DNA of 64,000 nucleotides, from contig NZ_RCUX01000009.1 of assembly GCF_003667565.1 (NCBI RefSeq), positions 62,001 through 126,000 on the forward strand, written 5' to 3'. Position 1 is the stretch's first letter, and the number at the start of each line of letters is the position of its first letter. The DNA comes from Mycetocola tolaasinivorans. GTDB taxonomy: Bacteria; Actinomycetota; Actinomycetes; Actinomycetales; Microbacteriaceae. The notes beneath the pieces are model-generated. The model saw nothing but the letters and a program-made list of their open reading frames with translations. It did not search any database and was not told the origin of the DNA. Made by a program: the position numbers and the translations under genes. Positions 33,439 through 43,262 of this stretch are shown one piece after another.

Positions 33439-34473
33439 ATGAGCATCAGCGAATCCACCCGTCGTCGGGTCAAAGTCAGCGCCGTAGACACCCTTGAGAT
33501 CGTTGTCGAGGCAGTTCCCGAGGTTCTGGAGAACGAGGCCCTGGTCTCGCTGCTCGTCTCGGGCGTCTGCGGATCAGACACCCACGCGCTGCGCGGACAC
33601 CACCCCGTCATGAAGCCGCCGTACTACCCCGGACACGAGGTTGTCGGCATCGTGGAGGCCGTGGGATCGGCCGTCACCGGCATCAAGGTCGGCGACCGCG
33701 TTACCCCCGAGCCCACCCTCCCCTGTGGCGAGTGCAAGATGTGCCGCACCGGCCGCGAGAACATCTGCAACAACCTCGGCTTCTTCGGCTGCGGTTTCCG
33801 CGAGGGTGGCATGGCCGACCTCTTCACCGTGCCCGCCGACCGCCTGCACATCGTCCCCGCCGGCATGACGGATAAGCAGGCCGCGATCATCGAGCCGCTG
33901 GCCACCCCGGTGCACGCCGTGCGCCTCGCCGGCGACCTGACCGGCAAGACCGTTGCCGTGCTCGGTGGCGGCACCATCGGCCTGCTCGTGCTGGCCGCCG
34001 CGAAGTTCCACGGTGCCCGCGCCGTGGTCATGACCGACATGCTCGAGCAGAAGCGTGAGCACGCGCTCAAGGCCGGCGCGGACGCCGTGTTCGACGCGGC
34101 CTCCCCCACCCTGGTTGCCGACATTCACGAGTTCTTCGGCGAGACCGCCGACGTGGTGTTTGACTGCGTCTCGATCCAGCCGACCATCGACTCCGCCTTC
34201 GCCCTCACCGGCAAGGGTGGCACCGTGGTTGTCGTGGGCGTCCCCCAGCGTCCGGTCACCGTTCCGCTGCCCGCAATGCAGGACATGCAGGTGAAGCTGC
34301 AGGGCGCGGCCACCTACCTTGCCGAGGACTACGCCGAGGCCATCGAGATCATCGCCGCCGGTGGCGTGGATGAGGACATCATCATCACCAACACCTTCCC
34401 CCTTGAGCGCGCGGCCGATGCTTTCGCCGCCTCGCTCACCGGGCTCGAGGTCAAGGTACTGATCACCCCGTAA
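33439..34473 (+). CDS. zinc-dependent medium-chain dehydrogenase, second of the regulon
   Basis: A 344-residue enzyme of the sorbitol/threonine dehydrogenase type. It has catalytic Cys (SGVCGSDTH) and His-Glu (PGHEVVG), the structural zinc loop CGECKMCRTGRENIC and the nucleotide motif VAVLGGGTIGLLVLA. I chose the ATG at 33439 with GAAGGA upstream. It is divergent from the importer and carries operator site D. It differs clearly from the dehydrogenase at 13603, so the regulon likely runs two oxidation steps or handles two substrates. Confidence 0.92.
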   Translation: MSISESTRRRVKVSAVDTLEIVVEAVPEVLENEALVSLLVSGVCGSDTHALRGHHPVMKPPYYPGHEVVGIVEAVGSAVTGIKVGDRVTPEPTLPCGECKMCRTGRENICNNLGFFGCGFREGGMADLFTVPADRLHIVPAGMTDKQAAIIEPLATPVHAVRLAGDLTGKTVAVLGGGTIGLLVLAAAKFHGARAVVMTDMLEQKREHALKAGADAVFDAASPTLVADIHEFFGETADVVFDCVSIQPTIDSAFALTGKGGTVVVVGVPQRPVTVPLPAMQDMQVKLQGAATYLAEDYAEAIEIIAAGGVDEDIIITNTFPLERAADAFAASLTGLEVKVLITP

Positions 34474-34495
34474 GCGTTACTCTCCCTACGAAAGA

Positions 34496-34528
34496 CCCCG
34501 CCCCCGAGCAATCGGGGGCGGGGTTTTT
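34496..34528. terminator. rho-independent terminator
   Basis: A perfect 12-bp GC-rich stem (34496-34507 with 34512-34523), GCAA loop and a TTTTT run, directly after the dehydrogenase. It faces the rbfA stop and may serve both strands. Confidence 0.93.
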
Positions 34529-34539
34529 CGCTGCAGAGA

Positions 34540-34971
34540 CTAGTCTTCTTCGGTCTCGCGGGGCTTTACGTACGGGTCGGCGTCGCCGGCGTACTGCGCG
34601 GTGGATGCCTGCGCGGTGGTCGCGGTGTCGCGCTCGTGTGCCTCACGCAGCAGGTCCTCGATGTGCTTCGCGTTCTCCGGGATGCCGTCCAGGATGAACT
34701 CGAGCGACGGGGTGAGCCGCGAGTTGATGTTGCGGCCGACCTCGGTGCGCAGCATGCCCTTGGCGCGCTCCAGCGCCTTGGCGCTGTCCTCGCGCTCCTC
34801 GTCGGTGCCGTACACCGTGTAGAACACGGAGGCGTGCTGCAGGTCGCCGGTTACCTGCACGTCGGTAATGGTGACAAAGCCGAGTCGCTGATCGCGTAGA
34901 CCCTTGTCCAGTCGCTTAGCGATGACCTCCTTGATGCGGTCAGCCAGCTTCTTTGCGCGGGGGTTAGCCAT
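34540..34971 (-). CDS. rbfA: 30S ribosome-binding factor RbfA
   Basis: A 143-residue protein with the KH-like RbfA fold: IKEVIAKRLDKGLRDQRLGF, VTITDVQVTGDLQHASVFYT and PSLEFILDG. It binds 30S precursors late in maturation. The C-terminal 25 residues are a variable acidic tail. It normally follows infB and precedes truB; here about 5 kb of sugar genes separate it from infB and 34 kb from truB. With a terminator upstream (35092-35137) it needs its own promoter, and a TAGACT -10-like box lies about 50 bases before the start. Confidence 0.95.
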   Translation of the reverse strand: MANPRAKKLADRIKEVIAKRLDKGLRDQRLGFVTITDVQVTGDLQHASVFYTVYGTDEEREDSAKALERAKGMLRTEVGRNINSRLTPSLEFILDGIPENAKHIEDLLREAHERDTATTAQASTAQYAGDADPYVKPRETEED

Positions 34972-35091
34972 GATGATCTCCTTGCCTCCCCGCTGACGGA
35001 CTCAGCAGGGCATCCCCAGTCTAGGGCAGCGACGCCCCCGGTTCAGAACCCACACACGCGGTTTTTGCACCGCCCTGCGCGAACACCGAGG

Positions 35092-35137
35092 CCCCCGTGC
35101 CGCGGGCCGTCACGTAGGACGTCCCGCGGCACGGGGG
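35092..35137 (-). terminator. terminator after the phosphatase gene
   Basis: A perfect 15-bp GC-rich stem (35092-35106 with 35123-35137) with a 16-base loop, 9 bases after the phosphatase stop. Confidence 0.75.
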
Positions 35138-35145
35138 CACACCGG

Positions 35146-35934
35146 TTAGGCGAGCTCGCGCGCGACCAGCGCCGCGTCGAGTTCCTCCAGCTCGGCATCG
35201 GTCAGGCCGTGCGCCGCCAGGTATCCGCGCGCCCCGGAGGAAGCGTTCGGATACTCGGTATCAAGGCCCGACAGCAGTTCCGCCATGACCGCCTCGGGGC
35301 TCGCCGATACGAGCTCCCGAATCGACTCGGTCAGCGGAACACCGTGTGCGGAGACCGCGGCGAACATGCGCTCGGCCCACTCCCCCGCAAGATTGCGCTC
35401 GGTCTGCGCGTAGTTCGCCACCACGGCCGCACGCTCGGTGCCCACCGCGTCGAGCAGCAGTGCGACGGTGACGCCGGTGCGGTCCTTCCCCGCGGTGCAG
35501 TGGATCAGCGTCGCCCCGTGCGGAGCCGTGGAGATCACCGCCCGGGCGATCTCGGCAATGACCGGCCCGGCCTCGGCGAGGATGCCCCGATACAGGGTTT
35601 CGAGCGAGGGAATCTGCGCGAGCATCGCGGCGGTATCCGTCTCACCCGAGGAACCACCGCTCGGCAGCGTACCCGCCGCGAGATCGATCCGGTGTAGCTC
35701 GGTGGCTACGGATTCCAGCGCGCTCGGAAGGCCCGCACGCTCGGTTTCGCCGCGCAGATCGATCACCGTGTACAGCCGGCCCGCTATGAGTGCGAGGTCC
35801 GCCTCGGTGAGCACGGGCACCGCATCCGAGCGCCAGAGGACGCCCCCGCGAATCGAGCCGCCACCTCTCACCGGCAGCCCCGCGGTTTCGCGGGTGTTGA
35901 AGCTTGCGCTCAGCGGGATCCGCTCGTCGCTCAT
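35146..35934 (-). CDS. protein tyrosine/serine phosphatase-like protein
   Basis: A 262-residue phosphatase with the P-loop HCTAGKDRTGV (Cys-x5-Arg) and a preceding substrate-side DLRGETER. The N-terminus FNTRETAGLPVRGGGSIRGG and LWRSDAVPVLTEADL match the family of bacterial tyrosine-specific phosphatases related to mycobacterial PtpB. It starts at ATG 35934, overlapping the MFS stop by ATGA. It is the last gene of the minus-strand unit with a sugar transporter. Both proteins and inositol phosphates are possible substrates. Confidence 0.88.
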   Translation of the reverse strand: MSDERIPLSASFNTRETAGLPVRGGGSIRGGVLWRSDAVPVLTEADLALIAGRLYTVIDLRGETERAGLPSALESVATELHRIDLAAGTLPSGGSSGETDTAAMLAQIPSLETLYRGILAEAGPVIAEIARAVISTAPHGATLIHCTAGKDRTGVTVALLLDAVGTERAAVVANYAQTERNLAGEWAERMFAAVSAHGVPLTESIRELVSASPEAVMAELLSGLDTEYPNASSGARGYLAAHGLTDAELEELDAALVARELA

Positions 35935-37259
35935 GCGCGCACCTCGGCGGCCGGAACCTCGGCACCGGCATCGGCCGCTACCGGCTCGGTCTTGCCTCGG
36001 CGGAGCGCCGGCATCAGCCACGGCACGGTGATCAGCGAGCCGAGCACGAGCACGGTGGCCACGATGTAGAGGGCCGCGTAGTTCTTATCGCCGCCGGCGA
36101 TCGGGTCGCCGTGACCGATCATGATGATCAGCGGTGCGGCAATCGGGGCGAGGGACTGCGGCAGGGTCTTCGCAACGTTGAACACACCGAGGTATCGGCC
36201 GGCATCCCGCGCCGGAATGGTGCGCAGCGCAATTGCGAGGTCCACGGCGTAGTAGCAGCCGAGGGCAAAACCGGCGAGGGCGGTGCTGATCCAGAACACC
36301 GAGAGGCTGTCGGTGAACGCCTTCATCATCAGGCTGATCGCGAGCAGTACGGCCGACCCTACGAGGAAGGGCGCGTAGTTGCCGCGACGCGAGGCGAGGT
36401 AGCCGCCAGCAAATGCGGCCACGAAGTTGAGGGTTGCGCCCAGCAGGGTCGACAGCGTGACCAGCGGGGTGGCCTGGGGTGCATCGAGGCCGAGGCGCAG
36501 CATGAGGTAGAACAGGCCGAAGGTACCCACCACGGTGTAGCCGAACTGCATCGCGAAACGCTGGATCCAGGCGAGGGTAAACAGGGGGTAGGTGAACGGG
36601 TTCACAAACATCGCGGTGAACACCGTGCGCAGACGCACCTTCGGGACCGAGGAAGCCTCGATCGCGGGGTCCGGAATCTTCCAGCACACGAGGAGGGTGA
36701 CCACCACCGCGACGATGGGCATAAAGAGCATGATGACGGCGATGGAGCCGGAGAAGATCGTGGAGACCAGCAGCGCCGGCACCAGACCCAGGAAGCCGAA
36801 CGCTCCAAACAGGCCCGAGGCACGGGCGCGCTGCTGCTCGGGAATCTGATCGGCGAGCAGGGCGCTGAGCGAGGCGAGGGCGGCGTTGTAGCCGATCTGC
36901 GCGATGACCCAGGCGATGATCAGCACGGTGAGGTTCGGTGCGAACGTCGCCACGAATGCCCCGAGAAGGCCGAGCGCGGTGCCGGCTACCAGCCAGGGGC
37001 GACGACGCCCAAACCGGCCGGTGGTGCGGTCGGAGAGGTACCCGAAGATCGGGTTCGACAGCAGCGCGGCGATCGCACCCGCGGCGGTGACCGCGGCGAG
37101 CCCGGCCTCCTTACCGCTCTCCGGCACGAGCTGCAGGACGCGCAGCGAGAGACCCACCACGAGTGGGGTGGCGAGCGATCCCAGCGCGACGAGCTCCAGG
37201 AGGGAGAACGCGAGGATTCGGCGCATGGGAACCGCGCCGGACGGGGTGGGGAGGGACAT
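35931..37259 (-). CDS. MFS sugar transporter (GPH/glycoside-cation symporter-like)
   Basis: A 442-residue permease with about twelve helices. The first cytoplasmic loop LSDRTTGRFGRRRPWLV is characteristic of glycoside-pentoside-hexuronide and SLC45-like sugar symporters. The helices around ADQIPEQQRARASGLFG support it. It is divergent from a GH3 glycosidase gene lacking a signal peptide, so it probably imports a beta-glycoside that is then cleaved inside the cell. Confidence 0.87.
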   Translation of the reverse strand: MSLPTPSGAVPMRRILAFSLLELVALGSLATPLVVGLSLRVLQLVPESGKEAGLAAVTAAGAIAALLSNPIFGYLSDRTTGRFGRRRPWLVAGTALGLLGAFVATFAPNLTVLIIAWVIAQIGYNAALASLSALLADQIPEQQRARASGLFGAFGFLGLVPALLVSTIFSGSIAVIMLFMPIVAVVVTLLVCWKIPDPAIEASSVPKVRLRTVFTAMFVNPFTYPLFTLAWIQRFAMQFGYTVVGTFGLFYLMLRLGLDAPQATPLVTLSTLLGATLNFVAAFAGGYLASRRGNYAPFLVGSAVLLAISLMMKAFTDSLSVFWISTALAGFALGCYYAVDLAIALRTIPARDAGRYLGVFNVAKTLPQSLAPIAAPLIIMIGHGDPIAGGDKNYAALYIVATVLVLGSLITVPWLMPALRRGKTEPVAADAGAEVPAAEVRA

Positions 37260-37325
37260 GAGCGGGAGGCTTCCTTTCGTGAAGTTGGCCTCAGTTCAGC
37301 AGTGAACGTTAACAACCGGGAAAAG

Positions 37326-37343
37326 ACTTAGTGACCACTAAGT
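37326..37343. promoter_or_regulatory. operator-like inverted repeat between MFS and GH3 genes
   Basis: ACTTAGTG-AC-CACTAAGT, a perfect 8-bp inverted repeat with a 2-base spacer, in the divergent promoter region. The TetR gene located after GH3 is the likely binder. Confidence 0.65.
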
Positions 37344-37423
37344 TAACTTCGCCCAGCGCTTGTCCATCGCTGCCTAGGCTGGCAACAGACGGTCCCTCAT
37401 CCGTCGCAACTACTAGGAGCAGC

Positions 37424-39274
37424 ATGACTCAGATCCCCCTCATCGAGCGGATTCTCGCCTCGATGACCCTCGCCGAAAAGGCCGCGGCACTGTGCGTGGC
37501 GCGCATCGTTGCGAACCCCGATGGGCGCCTCTGGGAGGGGAATGATCCGGCCTCGCCGTTCGGCTTTGTGCCGGCGACCGAGCTCATCGTAGGCCGCGGA
37601 ATCTCCTCGGTCCTGCTGATGAACGCGCCCTCCGCCGAGGCCATCGCGACCTGGCACAACGCGCTGCAGGACCTCGCTTCCCAAACCCGCCTCGGGGTGC
37701 CCGTGCAGGTGGCCTCGGATCCGCGCCACGGCTCACGCTTCAACGTGCAGACCGCGCTGGTGAGCTCGGGGCTCAGCCGCTTTCCCGAACCGATCGGATT
37801 TGCCGCCACCCGGGACACCGCGCTCACCGAGCGCGCGGCCCGCGCCATGGCCCGCGAACTGCGCGCCTGCGGCATCAGCGTGGCCGTGCACCCGATGGCG
37901 GACCTCGCAACCGAGGCTCGCTGGGCCCGCATCTCGGGCACGTTTGGCGAGGACCCGGAGCTGGCCGGCAAGATCAGTGCCGCCTGGGTGCGCGGTCTAC
38001 AGGGCGAGGTGCTGGGTGCGCAGAGCGTGGCCGCCACGGTCAAGCACTTCCCCGGCGGCGGCCCGCAGCGAGACGGACTCGACTCCCATTTCGCCGAGGG
38101 GGCGCACACGGTGTATCCGGGCGGCCGATTCAACGAGCACGTGCGCCCGTTCGTGGACGCCCTGGATGCCGGTGCCACCCGGGTTATGCCCGGCTACGCG
38201 GCACCGCTCGGCACCCCGCACGAGAGCGTGGGGTTCGCCTTTGCCCGCTCGATCATCACCGATCTGCTGCGTGGCGAGCTCGGCTTCGAGGGCCTCGTGG
38301 TCACCGACTTCAACGTGGTCACCGGGATGCGCCTGCCCGCGCTCGGCATCGAGCTGCCGGTACGTGCCTGGGGCGTGGAGGACCTCACCCCCGTTCAGCG
38401 TGTGGGGCGACTGTTCGCGGCGGGCGTGGATCAGCTCGGCGGCGAGGATGACCCCACCCTGATCGTTGATGCGGTGTCCGCAGGCGAGGTGACCGAGGAG
38501 AGGCTGGACGTCTCGGTGCGCCGCGTGCTCGCCGACCGGCTGGCGCTGGGGCTCCTCACGGAGCAGCCTGCCGCGGCCGCCACGGGCACTCCGGTGAGAC
38601 TGGCCCCGGTGAGCCTGGCCCCAGTGCGTGTGGACCCCACCCGCGCTGCATTCCCCGCGACCACTGCCGAGCACCGCGCGGTGGCCCTCGCCACCCGCCG
38701 GGCGAGCGTCGTGGCGCTCACCGGATCGGCCCCAGGGCTCCCCGGCATGCGCGTCTACGCCGAGGGCATTCCCGCGGACACCCTCGCCGCCTATGCGGAG
38801 GTCGTCACCGATCCGGCCGAGGCCGACCTCGCCATTGTGCGGGTGGATGCGCCGTTTGAGGAGCGCGAGGGCATGCTCGCCGGAGCCTTCCACGACGGCG
38901 CACTGGAGTTTCCCCCAGCCCAGCTCGAGCACCTGCTGACGCTGTGCAGGGCGGTACCCACGGTGATCGATGTCTACCTGGAGCGCCCCACCGCGCTGCC
39001 CGAGGTGGCCGAGGCGGCCGCGGCCCTGCTCGGGACGTTCGGTGTCGAGGACGAGATTGTGCTCGATGCGATCTTTGGTTATCAGCCGGTAAACGGCGCG
39101 TTACCGTTTGACCTGCCTCGGTCCACCACCGCCGTGGCGGCCTCTCGAACCGACGTGCCATTCGATACCGTGGACCCGGTGTTCCTTTTTGGGCACGGCC
39201 TGGTCTGGCCCGGGGGAAATTCCCGGCCCGCGCTGAACCACTCCCACGAGAATCCGCGGCCCACGAGCGAGTAG
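37424..39274 (+). CDS. glycoside hydrolase family 3 protein
   Basis: A 616-residue GH3 enzyme without signal peptide. The first domain contains VAATVKHFPGGG and the nucleophile Asp295 in LVVTDFN. The second domain (about 400-600) ends with a typical VDPVFLFGHGL. The general sequence points to beta-glucosidase-like activity. The start is the ATG at 37424 with a TAGGAG box. It lies between a divergent GPH-like transporter and a TetR gene that starts 8 bases downstream. The sugar released is not certain. Confidence 0.88.
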   Translation: MTQIPLIERILASMTLAEKAAALCVARIVANPDGRLWEGNDPASPFGFVPATELIVGRGISSVLLMNAPSAEAIATWHNALQDLASQTRLGVPVQVASDPRHGSRFNVQTALVSSGLSRFPEPIGFAATRDTALTERAARAMARELRACGISVAVHPMADLATEARWARISGTFGEDPELAGKISAAWVRGLQGEVLGAQSVAATVKHFPGGGPQRDGLDSHFAEGAHTVYPGGRFNEHVRPFVDALDAGATRVMPGYAAPLGTPHESVGFAFARSIITDLLRGELGFEGLVVTDFNVVTGMRLPALGIELPVRAWGVEDLTPVQRVGRLFAAGVDQLGGEDDPTLIVDAVSAGEVTEERLDVSVRRVLADRLALGLLTEQPAAAATGTPVRLAPVSLAPVRVDPTRAAFPATTAEHRAVALATRRASVVALTGSAPGLPGMRVYAEGIPADTLAAYAEVVTDPAEADLAIVRVDAPFEEREGMLAGAFHDGALEFPPAQLEHLLTLCRAVPTVIDVYLERPTALPEVAEAAAALLGTFGVEDEIVLDAIFGYQPVNGALPFDLPRSTTAVAASRTDVPFDTVDPVFLFGHGLVWPGGNSRPALNHSHENPRPTSE

Positions 39275-39282
39275 AGGTTTTG

Positions 39283-39918
39283 ATGAGCACACCCGAATCC
39301 CCCGCCATCGGGTCCACGACCGCGAAGACCCCGCGTCCGAGCGGGCTCAAGCGTCAGCGCCGCATCATCGAGGTTGCGGCGGAGCACTTTGCCCGGGTCG
39401 GCTACACGCGGGCGACGATCGCGAAGATCGCCGCGGAGGTGGGCGTGACGGATGCGGGTGTGCTCCACCACTTCGGCAGCAAGGAAAACCTCTTCAACGC
39501 GGTGGTCTCACACCGTGAGGATGCCTACGCCCGCCACGATCCCTCGGCCGCGACCAGCGTGCGCGACCTCATGGATCGCCTCATCGCCGGCGCCGCCTCT
39601 GCCGCCGAAGAACCCGCGCTGCTGCGCTTCCGCGCCGTCCTGAGCGGTGAAGCGCTTCTGGAGGACAGCCCCGCCAGCGGGCACCTGCGCCACGTGCTCT
39701 CCACCTCGCTAAGCACCCTCGTGCCCATCGTCCAGCGCGGGATCGACACCGGTGAGATCGCCGCAGACACCGATCCCACCCAGTTTGTCTTGGAGGCCCT
39801 CGCCCTCAACGAGGGCGTGCGTGGGCAGGTCGTGGTCTACCCCGAGGGCGTCGACTACATCCCCGTCTTCACCCGCGCCCTGAACCGTCTCTACGCGTCG
39901 GTTGCGCTCACTGGCTAG
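39283..39918 (+). CDS. TetR-family transcriptional regulator
   Basis: A 211-residue repressor. The helix-turn-helix is GYTRATIAKIAAEVGVTDAG, followed by VLHHFGSKENLF, the standard TetR start; the C-terminal ligand domain is unrecognised. It starts 8 bases after the GH3 stop (ATG at 39283, after a TTG in frame) and is cotranscribed with it. It probably controls both divergent units through the 37326-37343 repeat. Confidence 0.9.
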   Translation: MSTPESPAIGSTTAKTPRPSGLKRQRRIIEVAAEHFARVGYTRATIAKIAAEVGVTDAGVLHHFGSKENLFNAVVSHREDAYARHDPSAATSVRDLMDRLIAGAASAAEEPALLRFRAVLSGEALLEDSPASGHLRHVLSTSLSTLVPIVQRGIDTGEIAADTDPTQFVLEALALNEGVRGQVVVYPEGVDYIPVFTRALNRLYASVALTG

Positions 39919-39934
39919 ATCCGATCGGCCTTAA

Positions 39935-39978
39935 ACGACTCCGCCCCCGGCACCGTGAGGTGTCGGGGGCGGAGTCGT
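39935..39978. terminator. terminator between TetR gene and infB
   Basis: A 20-bp stem with one mismatch (39935-39954 with 39959-39978) and a GTGA loop. It separates two converging genes and can work for both. Confidence 0.85.
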
Positions 39979-39996
39979 ATGGACGAGCCGGCGGGA

Positions 39997-42837
39997 TTAG
40001 ACGCGCGGCTTCTCCTTCATTTCGGTGGTCTCAATCTCGTCACCGATCTGAATGTCGTTGAACTTGCCCAGGCCGATACCGGCCTCGAAGTCCGTACGGA
40101 CCTCGGTGACATCGTCCTTGAAGCGACGCAGCGACTCGATGGCGAGGTTGTCGCCCACCACAACGCCGTCGCGGATAACGCGAGCCTTAGCGTTTCGAGT
40201 GATCGTACCGGAGCGAACGATAACACCAGCGATGTTTCCGAACTTGGAGGAGCGGAAGACCTCGCGGATCTCGGCCACACCGGACTGAACCTCTTCGTAC
40301 TCGGGCTTGAGCATACCCTTCAGCGAGTTCTCTACGTCCTCGAGGGCGTTGTAGATCACCGAGTAGAAGCGGATGTCAACACCCTCACGAGCGGCACGCT
40401 CGCGCGCCTTCGTGTCGGGGCGCACGTTGAAGCCGATGATGATCGCGTTGTCGATGGTCGCCAGGTTGACGTCCGACTCGGTGACCGCACCCACACCGCG
40501 GTGGATGATGCGCAGCTGAACGCTGTCGTCGACCTCGATCTTGAGCAGCGACTCTTCCAGGGCCTCAACGGCACCGGAAACGTCACCCTTGATGATGAGG
40601 TTGAGCGATTCAACCTTGCCCTCTTCGAGTGCACGGGTGAAGTCTTCCAGGCTGATGCGCTTGCGAGCCTTGGCCAGCTGAGCGTTACGCTCGGCGGCCT
40701 CACGCTTCTCGGCGATCTGACGGGCGGTGCGGTCCTCTTCGGTGACGATGAAGGTGTCACCGGCGCGCGGAACGCTGGAGAGACCCTGCACCTGCACCGG
40801 ACGCGAGGGACCGGCCTCGGCAACCGGGTTGCCGTTCTCGTCTGCCATGGCACGAACGCGACCGTAGGCGGTACCGGCGACGATGGCGTCACCGACGCGG
40901 AGGGTACCGGACTGGATCAGCACGGTCGCAACCGAACCACGACCCTTGTCCAGCTTGGCCTCAATGGCCACACCGCGGGCGTCCTTGTTCGGGTTTGCAC
41001 GCATGTCGAGGCCGGCGTCTGCGGTGAGCAGAACGGCGTCGAGCAGGTCGGTGATACCGATGTTCTTGCGAGCCGAGACGTCGACGAACATGACGTCTCC
41101 ACCGTACTCTTCGGAAACCAGGCCGTACTCGGTCAGCTGCTGACGCACCTTGGCCGAGTTAGCGCCGTCCTTATCGATCTTGTTCACTGCGACCACGATC
41201 GGCACGTTCGCTGCCTGGGCGTGGTTCAGGGCCTCAACGGTCTGCGGCATGATGCCGTCGTCCGCCGCGACCACGAGGATCGCGATGTCGGTGACCTGAG
41301 CACCACGGGCACGCATGGCGGTGAACGCCTCGTGACCCGGGGTGTCAATGAAGGTGATCTTACGTTCGATGCCCTCGTGGGTGGTCTGCACCTGGTACGC
41401 ACCGATGTGCTGGGTGATTCCACCGGCCTCGCCCTTACCGACATCCGCGTTGCGGATGGCGTCGAGCAGGCTGGTCTTACCGTGGTCAACGTGACCCATG
41501 ACGGTCACAACCGGGGGACGAGCCTCCAGCATTTCGTCGGTCTCGGCCTCCAGCTCGCCGTCCAGGTCGATGTCGAAGCCGTCGAGCAGCTCGCGGTCCT
41601 CGTCCTCGGGGGAAACCATGTGGATCTTGTAGCCGAGCTCGGAACCGAGCACGTCGAAGGTGCCCTCGTCCAGCGACTCGGTCGCGGTTGCCATCTCACC
41701 GAGGTGGAACAGAACCGTGACGAGGTTACCGGGCTGAACCGGGAAACCGGTCAGGGCCTCGATCTTGTCGGCGAAGTCGGCGATCGACGCACCGCGGCGC
41801 AGACGGATCGGGGTCGATCCATCACCGCGGGGAACCGAGACACCACCGAGCGACGGGGCTTCCCGCAGCTCGAATTCTGCCCGCTTCGTCCGCTTCGACT
41901 TCCGTGCCTTGCTCTTGCCGCCACCGCGACCGAACGCACCGGCGGTACCACCACCGGGGCCACGGCCACGACCGCCACCGCCACCGGGACGGGGGCCGCT
42001 AAAGCCACCGCCGGGACGCTGGAAACCACCGGCTGCGGGAGCACCCGCACCGGCACCAGCACCGGCACCGCCGGGACGCTGGAAGCCACCGGGACGACCG
42101 GCACCACCAGCGGGGCGCTGGAAGCCACCACCGGCACCGCCGGGACGACCCGCACCACCCGGACGCGGAGCGCCGGGACGCGGCGAACCGGGACGGGGAG
42201 CCTGCGGGCGCGGAGCCTGCGGGCGGGGGATGTTACCCGGGGTCGGGCGCTGGCCCATACCCTGCGAGGAAGCGAACGGGTTGTTACCCGGACGCGGGGT
42301 GCCCGCGGGGCGAGGGGGCTGCTGCCCCATGCCCTGCGAGGAAGCAAACGGGTTGTTGCCCGGACGCGGAGCGCCGGGCTTTGCGGCCGAACCGGCTGCT
42401 GCGGCGGGCTTAGCTGCCGCGGGCTTCGCGGCAGCGGGCTTCGCTGCTGCGGGCTTTGCCTCGGCGGCCGGGGCTGCCTCGGCAGCGGGCTTCGCTGCGG
42501 CGGGCTTGGCCGCTGCGGGCTTCGCCGCGGCAGGCTTCGCTGCTGCGGGCTTTGCCTCGGCGGGGGTTGCTGCGGCGGGCTTCGCCGCGGCGGGGGTAGC
42601 CGGCTTCGCGGCGGCGGGCTTGGCCGCTGCCGGGGTAGCCGGGGTTGCTGCGGGTGCGGGGGCACCGGCAGCGCCATCAGCGATGAGCGCCTCGCGCAGC
42701 TTACGTACTACGGGGGGTTCAATCGTCGAGGACGGGGACTTGACGAACTCGCCAAGCTCCTTAAGCTTTGCAAGGGCAACCTTGCTGTCCACGTTCAGCT
42801 CTGCAGCGATTTCGTGCACGCGCTGTTTTACAGCCAC
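39997..42837 (-). CDS. infB: translation initiation factor IF-2
   Basis: A 946-residue GTPase that places initiator tRNA on the 30S subunit. The N-terminal IF2N module ([19 protein letters not shown]) is followed by a long Ala/Lys/Pro and Gly/Arg/Pro-rich region (about residues 35-320). The G domain has [21 protein letters not shown] and SARKN, and the C-terminal barrels end with [11 protein letters not shown]. It starts at GTG 42837 with an AGGAGAG box. It follows ylxR; rbfA, usually next, is 5 kb downstream. Confidence 0.97.
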   Translation of the reverse strand: MAVKQRVHEIAAELNVDSKVALAKLKELGEFVKSPSSTIEPPVVRKLREALIADGAAGAPAPAATPATPAAAKPAAAKPATPAAAKPAAATPAEAKPAAAKPAAAKPAAAKPAAAKPAAEAAPAAEAKPAAAKPAAAKPAAAKPAAAAGSAAKPGAPRPGNNPFASSQGMGQQPPRPAGTPRPGNNPFASSQGMGQRPTPGNIPRPQAPRPQAPRPGSPRPGAPRPGGAGRPGGAGGGFQRPAGGAGRPGGFQRPGGAGAGAGAGAPAAGGFQRPGGGFSGPRPGGGGGRGRGPGGGTAGAFGRGGGKSKARKSKRTKRAEFELREAPSLGGVSVPRGDGSTPIRLRRGASIADFADKIEALTGFPVQPGNLVTVLFHLGEMATATESLDEGTFDVLGSELGYKIHMVSPEDEDRELLDGFDIDLDGELEAETDEMLEARPPVVTVMGHVDHGKTSLLDAIRNADVGKGEAGGITQHIGAYQVQTTHEGIERKITFIDTPGHEAFTAMRARGAQVTDIAILVVAADDGIMPQTVEALNHAQAANVPIVVAVNKIDKDGANSAKVRQQLTEYGLVSEEYGGDVMFVDVSARKNIGITDLLDAVLLTADAGLDMRANPNKDARGVAIEAKLDKGRGSVATVLIQSGTLRVGDAIVAGTAYGRVRAMADENGNPVAEAGPSRPVQVQGLSSVPRAGDTFIVTEEDRTARQIAEKREAAERNAQLAKARKRISLEDFTRALEEGKVESLNLIIKGDVSGAVEALEESLLKIEVDDSVQLRIIHRGVGAVTESDVNLATIDNAIIIGFNVRPDTKARERAAREGVDIRFYSVIYNALEDVENSLKGMLKPEYEEVQSGVAEIREVFRSSKFGNIAGVIVRSGTITRNAKARVIRDGVVVGDNLAIESLRRFKDDVTEVRTDFEAGIGLGKFNDIQIGDEIETTEMKEKPRV

Positions 42838-42922
42838 TTCTCTCCTGTCTGGGCCTGCCCAGACAGTGGGCAGACCATTAGTAACGGACGGGTCTCATTT
42901 CGAGCCGCTCATTAGTTATCCA

Positions 42923-43168
42923 TTAGCCATTCAGCCTGTTCTCTAGGGTTTGCACGTCGAGCGCTCCGGTAAATCGAAGCGCCCGGCCGAAGGCCCGTCG
43001 CTTGATTGCCGTACCAAAGCACTGCAGTGTCGGATGCACCCAGGCTCCACGTCCGGGGAGCGATGCGGTTTCGTCAACACACAGCGCATTTCCCCGCAGC
43101 ACAACCCTCAACAGGGAGGATCGTGCATCGCGAGTACGGCATCCAACGCACGTTCTAACGGGTTCCAT
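42923..43168 (-). CDS. YlxR-family nucleoid/RNA-binding protein
   Basis: An 81-residue protein with the YlxR signature: RTCVGCR at the N-terminus, then LPGRGAWVHPTLQC and IKRRAFGRALR. The family is basic and found between nusA and infB in most bacteria. I took the ATG at 43168 with a strong AAGGGGG box; an upstream start at 43195 is possible. A hairpin separates it from nusA. Confidence 0.9.
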   Translation of the reverse strand: MEPVRTCVGCRTRDARSSLLRVVLRGNALCVDETASLPGRGAWVHPTLQCFGTAIKRRAFGRALRFTGALDVQTLENRLNG

Positions 43169-43221
43169 CTTACCCCCTTTGTGGGCTCTCGCCACTCCTC
43201 GGCGATTCGCGCTCGGCGAAG

Positions 43222-43252
43222 AACGCGGCGCTCGGGAACCGAGCGCCGCGTT
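43222..43252 (-). terminator. hairpin between nusA and ylxR
   Basis: A perfect 14-bp stem (43222-43235 with 43239-43252) with a 3-base loop, 10 bases past the nusA stop. On the minus strand it is followed by a short TTCTT, so it could be a partial terminator or attenuator in the nusA-ylxR-infB operon. Confidence 0.55.
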
Positions 43253-43262
43253 TTAGGCGAAC

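Noticed and set aside
42380..42660. Repetitive DNA that at first looks like a short-repeat array
   Set aside because: The repeats encode the Ala/Lys/Pro-rich N-terminal region of IF-2. There are no equal spacers, so it is not a CRISPR array.
39955..42915. 986-residue plus-strand open frame
   Set aside because: It is the antisense shadow of infB, whose GTPase motifs are unmistakable. High GC opens the opposite frame.
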